A DNA stretch of 64,000 bases from Rubrivirga marina (GTDB taxonomy: Bacteria > Bacteroidota > Rhodothermia > Rhodothermales > Rubricoccaceae), in contig NZ_MQWD01000001.1 in the NCBI RefSeq assembly GCF_002283365.1, forward strand, positions 1,311,154 through 1,375,153, written 5' to 3'. The first letter of the stretch is position 1, and each line of letters starts with the position of its first letter. The notes under the pieces were generated by a model that saw only the letters and a program-made list of their open reading frames with translations, was not told where the DNA came from and did not search any database. Below, piece after piece: positions 53,150 through 61,400 of this stretch. The position numbers and the translations under genes were made by a program.

Positions 53150-54120
53150 CCGCGACGGCGCCCCTGCTCCACATCGGCTACATGAAGACCGGCAGCACGT
53201 GGCTCCAGCGCCACGTGGCGTCGGACGCGGCGACCGGCCTGGGGCTCATCGCCGAGCGCGAGGACCTCACCGAGCTCCTCGTCCGGCCGACCGTGCTCGG
53301 CTACGACGCCGGCGTCATCCGTGCCCTCGTCGCCGGCCCGCTGCGGGAATGCGAGCGCCGCGGACTCGTGCCCTTCATCTCGCACGAGCGGCTCTCGGGC
53401 AACCCGATCTCGGGCGGCTTCGACAGCACGATCGTGGCCGACCGCCTCGCCGACCTGTTCCCCGAGGCGCGGGTGGCCATCGTGATCCGGGAGCAGCGGT
53501 CGTTCCTCGCTTCGTTCTACAACGAGTACGTGTGCGGCGGCGGGGCGTGCTCGCTCCGGGCGTTCCTCCACCCGCCGCCGGGGGCGAAGCTGCCGCTCTT
53601 CACGGCCGGCTTTCTCGAGTACGACCGGCTCATCGGCTACTACCAGGAGCGGTTCGGGCGGGACCGCGTGCTGGTCCTCCCGTACGAGTCGCTCCGTCGC
53701 GACCCGCTGGCCTTCTGCAACCGCCTGATCACGTTCGGCGGCGGGCGCCCGCTTGCCGCCGTGCCGACGGAGGCGACGCGGCGGAGCCGGTCGTGGGCCG
53801 TCCTCGGCCTCCAGCGGGGCCTCAACTTCGCCCTGTTTCGCGACAGCTCGAACCCCGCCGCGCCAGTCCGCATCCCCAACATTAACCGGGTCGCGGACGT
53901 GGCCTCGCGCGCCACGCCCGCCTCGGTGGACCGCTGGGCCAAGCGCCGCGCCGCCGCGCTCATCGCCGACTTCGTGGGCACCCGCTATGCCGAGAGCAAC
54001 CGGCGGACGCAGGCGTCGGTGGAGGCCTCTTTGGGCGAGCTCGGGTACGACCTGGCCCCGGAGCAGACCGTGCCTCTGGCGCCGGTCCGGGACGCGGGCG
54101 CAGAGGTCTTGGTGCCATGA
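53146..54120 (+). CDS. Sulfotransferase-family protein
   Basis: A 324-residue protein. The PAPS-binding loop is LLHIGYMKTGSTWLQRHVA (about residues 7-25), and a late block is VAIVIREQRSFLASFYNEYV, where Arg and Ser bind the 3'-phosphate. VLVLPYESLRRDPLAF follows. This is the third sulfotransferase of the locus and the second in the long plus-strand operon. It overlaps its neighbours by ATGA at both ends. The mix of sulfotransferases and glycosyltransferases suggests several sulfate groups per repeat unit (inference). It resembles the KTGST-type carbohydrate sulfotransferases. Confidence 0.87.
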   Translation: MTATAPLLHIGYMKTGSTWLQRHVASDAATGLGLIAEREDLTELLVRPTVLGYDAGVIRALVAGPLRECERRGLVPFISHERLSGNPISGGFDSTIVADRLADLFPEARVAIVIREQRSFLASFYNEYVCGGGACSLRAFLHPPPGAKLPLFTAGFLEYDRLIGYYQERFGRDRVLVLPYESLRRDPLAFCNRLITFGGGRPLAAVPTEATRRSRSWAVLGLQRGLNFALFRDSSNPAAPVRIPNINRVADVASRATPASVDRWAKRRAAALIADFVGTRYAESNRRTQASVEASLGELGYDLAPEQTVPLAPVRDAGAEVLVP

Positions 54121-55067
54121 GTGTCCGCGTCTCCGTCATCGTCCCCGCCTACAACGTCGAGCCGTACCTCCGGCGGGCCGTGACTTCCGCCCTGGGACAG
54201 ACCGAGCCGTCCGTCGAGATCCTCGTCGTCGACGACGGGTCGACCGACGGGACGCTCGCCGTGGCGCGGTCGCTGGAGGGGCCCCGCGTCCGGGTGTTCG
54301 AGAGCGAGGGCAACCTCGGCCCGAGCGCCGCGCGGAACCGAGCCATCGAGGCCGCGCAGGGGGAGTGGGTCGCCGTCCTCGACGCCGACGACTGGTACGC
54401 GCCGGTCCGCCTCGCGCGGCTCCTCGCCGTCGCCTATGAGGAGGCGGCCGACCTCGTCATCGACGACCAGCACATCGTAGCCGACGGCGACGACCGGCCG
54501 TTCACGACCCAGTTCGAAACGTCGGGGACGCCGCTCACCGAGCGCCAGATCGTGGACCCCGTCGCGTTCGTGCGCTCGAACCGCCCAGGGTTCGGGAGCC
54601 TCCGGTATGGGAGCGGGAAGGCGCTCATGCGACGGGCGTTCCTCGACGCCCACGTGCTGCGGTACGACGAGCGAGTCCGCGGCGTGGAGGACTCCGTGCT
54701 GTACGTGCGGTGCCTGGCCCGCGGCGCGCGGTTCGTCGTCGTGCCCGAGGCCTACTACTACCGGCGGAAGCGGGAGGGCTCGATCACGGCCGGGCTCATC
54801 CGGATGATCGAGAACGACGTGGACGTGAACGCCCTCGTCCTGGAGGAGCCGGAGATTCAGGCGGTCCCCGAATTGGCGGAGGCGCTCCGCGAGCGTCTGG
54901 CCGAGGCCCGGAGCCACCTCGCGTACCAACGCCTGCTGGCGGCGGCCCGGTCGGGCGCCTTCGGCGAGGCCGTGGCCGTCGCGGCGGGGCACCCCGCCGT
55001 GGTCCCGTTCGGGGTCCGGAAGCTGGCGCACCGGCTGGTCGGGCCCGGTCGGCTCGGGGCGGACTGA
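54117..55067 (+). CDS. Family 2 glycosyltransferase
   Basis: A 316-residue GT-A enzyme. It begins VSVIVPAYNVEPYLRRAVTS, with ILVVDDGSTDGT and the metal-binding VLDADDWYAP (DXD). An acceptor-side block GVEDSVLYVRCLARG holds the likely general base. It is the last gene of the operon that began with the Wzc-type kinase at 45418; a hairpin at 55118-55140 follows. A helical C-terminal region (about 235-300) follows the catalytic domain. Sugar donor unknown. Confidence 0.93.
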   Translation: MSVRVSVIVPAYNVEPYLRRAVTSALGQTEPSVEILVVDDGSTDGTLAVARSLEGPRVRVFESEGNLGPSAARNRAIEAAQGEWVAVLDADDWYAPVRLARLLAVAYEEAADLVIDDQHIVADGDDRPFTTQFETSGTPLTERQIVDPVAFVRSNRPGFGSLRYGSGKALMRRAFLDAHVLRYDERVRGVEDSVLYVRCLARGARFVVVPEAYYYRRKREGSITAGLIRMIENDVDVNALVLEEPEIQAVPELAEALRERLAEARSHLAYQRLLAAARSGAFGEAVAVAAGHPAVVPFGVRKLAHRLVGPGRLGAD

Positions 55068-55117
55068 CCGGGCCGCAGTCTGCAGGGCCGCCCGCGCGGA
55101 ACGAGGAGGGGCACACG

Positions 55118-55140
55118 CCACGGGGCTCTTAGCCTCGTGG
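55118..55140 (+). terminator. Hairpin after the polysaccharide operon
   Basis: CCACGGGGCT pairs with AGCCTCGTGG (9 of 10) around a very short CTT loop, 50 bases after the last glycosyltransferase. Confidence 0.4.
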
Positions 55141-55202
55141 GCCCGCACTTCCCCCGCGTTCGATCCCACTACCTGGCTTCGGCGCGCCGCGAGCCCCTCC
55201 CC

Positions 55203-58175
55203 ATGTCCCGACTGATCCACCTCACGAGTGCGGCCGTCCTGGTCGCATCGTTCCTCGTCGCCCCCATCACCCTCGGACAGGCCCCCCTGCTCCGGTTCGA
55301 GAACCTCGACGGGGCGCCGTTCCCGGACCGCCTCGTCATGAGCCGGATCGGGACGCTGGCGAGCCCGCCGCCCGCCAACGGCGTCCACGACGTCTCGAAG
55401 GTCCGGCTCCACAACGACGGCACGGGCCCGCTCACGGTCTCGTCCCTCTCGGTGTCCGGCGCGTTCGAACTGGCCACGTCGCCGACGCTCCCGCTGACCG
55501 TCGCCGCCGGCGGGTCGACGGACGTCTCAGTCCGCTTCATCGCCGAGAGCGGGACGCAGAGCGGCGGTACCCGCGGGCCGCACCTCGGATACCTCACGAT
55601 CGGTTCCGACGACCCGAGCACGCCGAGCGCCGTCGTCACGCTCCGGGGGTACTGGCAGAATCTCTCAGAGAACAACAAAGAACCGAGCCTGGTCCAACTC
55701 ATCGAGCAACTGTTCGGGTACGGGACGAAGATTCTCCGGTCCGGTGAGAGCGTCGTCAGCCAAGGCCGGATCGAGCGGGTCGGGGACGAAGTGATCTCGC
55801 CGTTCTGGCGCGCGGCCGACCCCGACCAGCCGGTGTCCGTCCAGCAACTCGCGGCATACCACGTGTGCTGCACCGACGGCGACCCCCTGTTCTGGTACGA
55901 GCGGGGGACGACCGCGACGACCCAGATCGTCCGCCACAACGCGGCCGATGGGCAGACCGTCCTCCCCCGCCGCGCCGGGAGCAGTGTGGCCCTCGCCATC
56001 GGCACGTTCACCCCTGGCCTGACCGAGTTCGGGTTCCGTACGGGCAACGAGTGGAGCGACCCGTTCAAGAACGACGCGACGCCCGATGACTGTTCAGGAG
56101 GGATCGGCACGTGCGGCCAGCACGTTCGGTTCTGGCCAGCTAAGGACCCCTCGGGGACGGTGATCCCTGACTCGTATTTCCTGACGATGGACTTCGCGGG
56201 GATCAACTACGACTTCAACGACAACGTCTACCTCATCTCGAACATCGCCCCGGTCACTCCGGTAGCCACGTCCGGGACGGTCCGCCTGAACGCCGGCGGC
56301 CCGGAGGTCACGACCGGAGAGAAGACGTTCGGGGCGAACGCGTTCGCGACGAACGGCCAGAGCTACACGCCGACGTGCGACCTCGGCGACATCGCGGGGA
56401 CGACGGACGACGACCTCTACCGGACGGAGCTCGAGCCGGTCCCGACGGGGCCCCGGGCCTTCGCCTACAACGTCCCGGTCTCGAACGGACCGTACACGGT
56501 CCGGCTCCACTTCGCCGAGATCTACTGGGGGAGCTGCGAGGCCCCGGCGGCGACCGTCGGGAAGCGCGTGTTCTCGGTGACGGTGGAGGGCCAGTCGGTC
56601 CTGACCAACCTCGACATCTTCGCCGAGGTCGGGGTCCGGGCGGCCCTCGTCAAGACGTTCCAGACGACGGTCACGGGGAACATGCTCAACGTGTCGTTCC
56701 TGGCCAGCGCGAACAACCCGATGCTCTCGGCCATCGAGATCGTCCCGGGCGGGCCCACCGACCCGTCGATCGTGGTCGATGGCAACCGCGGGTTCCGTTA
56801 CCTCGGCACGCCGTCACTCGGCGTGACCGTCGACGACCTTGCGGCGCAGAACCTCGTCCGTGGCGTTCCGGGGTATTACCCGCCCGCCATTCCGCCGAAC
56901 CTCTACACGAGCTACGACGCCACCTCGGCCTCGTGGAACGTGTCGGCCGGCACCGGCGAGGTCCTCACCCCGGGCCAGGCCTTCCGGTGGTTCATGTACG
57001 ACCGGAACGTCGGCAACCCCGCCGTCTCGCGCTCGGTCGAGCTCCCGTTCACGCTCTCGACCGACTTCGCCCCCAACGCGGCCGACGTGACGGTCGAGCT
57101 CCAGACGGGCGGGTCCCGGTTCAACTACCTCGCCAACCCGTTCGGGGTCGATCTCGACGTGACGGGCATCTTCGGGTGGCCCGGCGGCGACAACGTCGCC
57201 CCGATCTTCGGTGTCGAAGTCTTCGACGACCTCACGCTCTCGTGGAAGCCGGCGGTCGGCTCGATCGCCCCGTGGGCGGCGTTCCGGATCCGGGCCAAGG
57301 GCCCGTTCCTCAACGGCGACCCGCGGACGCTGACGATCCCAGCCTCGGCCACGCTCTCGGGCGCCCAGCAGGCCGACCGCCAGGTGGTGGCCACGGCGGA
57401 CCGTGAGGCCGGCGTCGTCCGCCTCGCGTTCGCCCTCGACGGCCGGTCCCTCGACGGCCAGCCCCTCGCCGACCGGTCGTTCGCCGTCGCGTTCACCGAC
57501 GACGCCCGGACCTCCCTCGACGAGGCCGACGCGCCGAAGTCCGCGCCGCTCGCCGAGGCCTCCCTCACGCTTGGAGCCCGAATCGACGGCCGGCTCGTCG
57601 GCGTCGACGCCCGGCCGTTCGTGGCCGGCGAGGTCCCGCTCGCCCTCGACGCCCGCGGGGCCGCCCGCGAGCTCACGCTCTCATGGGACGCCACGGCCCT
57701 CCCGGCCGGGCTCCCCGTCACGCTCGTCGACCTCGCGACCGGCGCCGAGGTCGACGTCCGCACTCAGACGAGCTACGCGTTTCAGGCAGCATCGCGCCCG
57801 GCTCTCTCGGAGGACGAGGTCGCCGGCCTCGGCGAGCTTGCCGACGGGGCCGCCGCGATGGACCGGTTCGTCCTCCGGATCGGGACCGTCCTCACCGACG
57901 CCGAGGCGGTCAGAGCCCTCGCGCTCACGACCATCGCGCCGAACCCGCTGTCCTCGACGGCCCGCGTCGCGTTCGATGTCCCGACATCGGGCCGGGCCCG
58001 CGTGTCGGTCGTCGACGTCCGGGGCCGGGAGGTCGCCGTGCTCGTCGACGGGGTCGTCGAGGCGGGCCGTCACGAGGCGGTCCTCGACGGGTCGGGCCTG
58101 GCGGCGGGGGTGTACCTCGTCCGGCTCGAGGCCGACGGGCGGGTCGTGACGCGGCAGGCCGCCGTCGTTCGGTAA
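55203..58175 (+). CDS. Large secreted malectin-domain protein with T9SS sorting domain
   Basis: A 990-residue protein. The signal peptide (LTSAAVLVASFLVAPITLGQ) leads into a HYDIN/choice-of-anchor-like beta domain (about 25-150: VRLHNDGTGPLTVSSLSVSG, LTVAAGGSTDVSVRF). A conserved ~200-residue region with paired cysteines (YHVCCTDGDP, CSGGIGTCGQ) follows, then a malectin domain (about 360-505: VRLNAGGPEV, LHFAEIYWG). The middle part is beta-rich (about 515-720). The C-terminal sorting domain (about 900-990) reads IAPNPLSSTARVAFDVPTSG, DVRGREVAVL, LAAGVYLVRL. It is a likely type IX cargo that binds glycans at the surface, and a paralog of the next gene. Confidence 0.87.
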   Translation: MSRLIHLTSAAVLVASFLVAPITLGQAPLLRFENLDGAPFPDRLVMSRIGTLASPPPANGVHDVSKVRLHNDGTGPLTVSSLSVSGAFELATSPTLPLTVAAGGSTDVSVRFIAESGTQSGGTRGPHLGYLTIGSDDPSTPSAVVTLRGYWQNLSENNKEPSLVQLIEQLFGYGTKILRSGESVVSQGRIERVGDEVISPFWRAADPDQPVSVQQLAAYHVCCTDGDPLFWYERGTTATTQIVRHNAADGQTVLPRRAGSSVALAIGTFTPGLTEFGFRTGNEWSDPFKNDATPDDCSGGIGTCGQHVRFWPAKDPSGTVIPDSYFLTMDFAGINYDFNDNVYLISNIAPVTPVATSGTVRLNAGGPEVTTGEKTFGANAFATNGQSYTPTCDLGDIAGTTDDDLYRTELEPVPTGPRAFAYNVPVSNGPYTVRLHFAEIYWGSCEAPAATVGKRVFSVTVEGQSVLTNLDIFAEVGVRAALVKTFQTTVTGNMLNVSFLASANNPMLSAIEIVPGGPTDPSIVVDGNRGFRYLGTPSLGVTVDDLAAQNLVRGVPGYYPPAIPPNLYTSYDATSASWNVSAGTGEVLTPGQAFRWFMYDRNVGNPAVSRSVELPFTLSTDFAPNAADVTVELQTGGSRFNYLANPFGVDLDVTGIFGWPGGDNVAPIFGVEVFDDLTLSWKPAVGSIAPWAAFRIRAKGPFLNGDPRTLTIPASATLSGAQQADRQVVATADREAGVVRLAFALDGRSLDGQPLADRSFAVAFTDDARTSLDEADAPKSAPLAEASLTLGARIDGRLVGVDARPFVAGEVPLALDARGAARELTLSWDATALPAGLPVTLVDLATGAEVDVRTQTSYAFQAASRPALSEDEVAGLGELADGAAAMDRFVLRIGTVLTDAEAVRALALTTIAPNPLSSTARVAFDVPTSGRARVSVVDVRGREVAVLVDGVVEAGRHEAVLDGSGLAAGVYLVRLEADGRVVTRQAAVVR
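55290..55409 (+). repeat. 120-bp segment repeated at 58565-58684 (one mismatch)
   Basis: This segment codes for the first ~40 mature residues (RFENLDGAPFPDRLVMSRIG and on). It recurs 3275 bases downstream in the paralogous gene with a single C/T difference, while the flanking coding sequence is clearly more diverged. Confidence 0.85.
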
Positions 58176-58477
58176 CAGCGAGGAGTTCGGGGCCCGTGGC
58201 GACCGGTAGGGCCTCGCCCGCGTCTGCGATAGACGTGGGCGAGGCTAACGCGCAGCATGGTCGACGAGGGCGCCCAACGTCCCGTCTGGGTTCCTGAGGC
58301 CGACCGCTCAGCCCTCCCGGAGGAGACGGTCTCCAGGGAGCGGATAGCGCGCTCGGACCACGCTCACTAGGTCTTCTGCACCACCCCGGCTGCGCGACGA
58401 CATAGGAGCGCACAGCGGCACCTGGCAGTCCCCTCGCTCGCTCCCTCTGGTCGTCACGCACGTCGTGAACCCGCCCC
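58176..58477 (+). other. 302-base gap between paralogous giant genes
   Basis: It holds a strong terminator at 58211-58245. Beyond that there is only presumed promoter sequence for the next gene; no gene or clear promoter motif was recognised. Confidence 0.5.
58211..58245 (+). terminator. Hairpin after the large malectin gene
   Basis: GCCTCGCCCGCGTCT pairs with AGACGTGGGCGAGGC (14 of 15) around the loop GCGAT. No T-run follows. Confidence 0.7.
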
Positions 58478-61400
58478 ATGGCCTCTTCCTACTGCATGAG
58501 GGCGTTTGCCTTCCTGTTGGTCGCGCTCCTCGTCGCCCCAGCGGCTCTCGCTCAGTCCCCGCTCCTCCGGTTCGAGAACCTCGACGGGGCGCCGTTCCCG
58601 GACCGCCTCGTCATGAGCCGGATCGGGACGCTGGCGAGCCCGCCGCCCGCCAACGGCGTCCATGACGTCTCGAAGGTCCGGCTCTCCAACGACGGCACGG
58701 CCGCGCTCACGGTCTCGTCGCTGACGCTCGCCGGGCCGTTCCAACTCGTCACGACGCCGGCCCTCCCGTTCTCTCTCCCCGCCGGCGGCTCGACCGACCT
58801 CTCGGTCCGGTTCGTCGCCGAGACCGGCTCGCTCCAGAGCGGGACCCGTGGGTTCCACTCGGGGACGCTGACGGTGGGCTCGAACGACCCGACGAGACCG
58901 AGCGCCGCTGTCGCACTCCGGGGCTACTGGCAGAACCTCTCCGAGAACAACCGGGAGCCCAAGCTGAACGAGATGGTCGGATCGCAGCTGTTCGGGTACG
59001 GAACGCAGATCTTGGGCTCGGGCCAAGTCATCAACAGCCGGGGCCGGATCGAGCGGGTCGGCGACGAGGTCGTCTCGCCGTACTGGCGCCTGGCGGACGC
59101 GGGCCAGCCCGTCACCGTCCGCCAACTCGCGGCCTACCACGGGTGCTGCACCGACGCGGCCCCGCTCTACTGGCATGCGCGGGGATCGACGGCGACCACC
59201 CAGGTCGTCCGCCACAACGCGACGGACGGACAGACCCTCCTCCCGCGCCGGGCGGGGAGCACGACGGCCCTCACCGTCGGCACCTTCGCGCCGGGCGCCG
59301 GGACCGTCTTCGGGTTCCGGGTCGCGGGGAACGAGTGGAGCGACCCGTTCCGCAACGACCCGACGCCCGACGACTGCTCCAGCGGCGTCGGCACGTGCGG
59401 CCAGCACGTCCGGTTCTGGCCCGCCAAGGACCCGAGCGGCGCCCCCATCCCCAACACGTACATCATGGGGATGGACTACGCCGGGATCAACTACGACTTC
59501 AACGACAACGTGTACCTCGTCTCGAACGTCACGCCGGCCGAGGCCGTCGCGACGTCGGGGACGGTCCGGCTCAACGCCGGCGGCCTCGGGGTCACGACAG
59601 GCGGGGTCGCGTTCGGGGCCTCCCAGTTCGCGACGAACGGGCAGGGCTACACGCCGACGTGCGACCTCGGCGACATCGCGGGGACGACGGACGACGACCT
59701 CTACCGGACCGAACTCGAGCCGGTCACGGGGAGCAGCCCGAAGGCGTTCGCCCTGAACGTCCCGGTCCCGAACGGGGAGTACACCGTCCGGCTCCACTTC
59801 GCCGAGATCTACTGGGGGAGCTGCGGGGCCCCGGCGGCGACCGTCGGGAAGCGCGTGTTCTCGGTGACGATGGAGGGCCAGTCGGTCCTGACGGACCTCG
59901 ACATCTTCGCCGAGGTCGGGGTCCGGCGGGCCCTCGTCAAGACGTTCCAGACGACGGTCACGGGGAACATGCTCAACGTGTCGTTCCTCGCGAGCAAGGA
60001 CAACCCGATGCTCTCGGCCATCGAGATCGTCCCGGGCGTGACGGACCTCCCGCCGGCCAGGCCGACGGCGCTCGTGGCGACGGGATCGACCGGCGGCGTG
60101 GCCCTCGACTGGGCCGACAACACCGAGTCTGACCTCGTGGGCTACACGGTTCACCGCAGCGCGATCGCGGGCGGCCCTTACGTGGCCCTCACTTCGACGC
60201 CCGTCACGACGTCGGCCTTCTCGGACGGCACGCTCGCCAGCGGCGAGCGCGCGTTCTACGTCGTCCGCGCCGTCGACGTCGGTGGCAACGTGTCTGACGC
60301 CTCGGCCGAGGTCCACGCGACGCGCCAGGTGCCCGCGACGACGTTCACGACCGTCAACTGGGGGACCGTCGCGGCTCAGCCGCTCGGCAACTCCGAGGCT
60401 CAAGCGGCCGTCGTTGGCGGCAAGCTGTACTCGTTCGGTGGGTTCGACGTCGAGAAGAAGAACGGGGCGTGCAACTGCTTCACCCCGACGCCCCGGGCGT
60501 ACGTCTACGACCCGGCCGCGGGTACGGGAGGGACGTGGACGCCGCTCGCCCCGCTCCCCCACACCAACGGCGGCGGCGTGACGCACGCCGGCATCACCAC
60601 CGACGGCGTCGACGTCTTCTTCGCGGGCGGGTACATCGCCAACGCCGCCCGCACGGGGCAGATCTTCGGGACCAACCAGGTCTGGCGATACAACACGGCG
60701 ACCAACACGTACACCGCGCTCCCGAACCTGCCGGCCGAGCGCGCCAGTGGCCAGCTCACGTACTTCGGCGGGAAGCTCTACTTCATCGGTGGGGCCAACA
60801 AGGCCCGGACCCAGGATGTCGGGAACGTCTACGTCCTCGACTACGCCGCCTTCAAGGCAGGCCAGACCGTCACGTGGGGCTCGGCAGCAGCGCTCCCCAA
60901 CCCGCGGACTCACATGGGTGGGGTGGTGCTGAACAACCTGATCTACGCCGTGGGCGGCCAGCACGGAAGGGACGAGGAGCTCGTCACCCAGGCGTCGGTC
61001 CACGCCTACGACCCCGCCAGCAACACGTGGGCCCCCGTGGCGAGCCTTCCGCAGGCGCTGAGCCACATCAGCGGGGCGACGTACGTCCACGAGGGGCGGA
61101 TCATCGTGCTCGGCGGTGAACGGGCCCACACCTCGTTCGTCAACACGGCCTACGCCTACAACCCCGCGACGAACGCATGGGCCACGCTCACGCCGCTCCC
61201 CGTCAGCCGCGCCTCCGGCGTCGGCGGGAGCCTCGGTGGGAGCCTCTACTACTCGACGGGCAACTTCAACCGGCCGACGTACCAGGGCACGCCGGGGACG
61301 CCCAACCAGCCGCCCACCGCCGCGTTCACGGCCACCCCCGACGGCGCCTCGCCCCTCACGATCCACTTCAACGCGGGCACCTCCTCGGACCCGGACGGCG

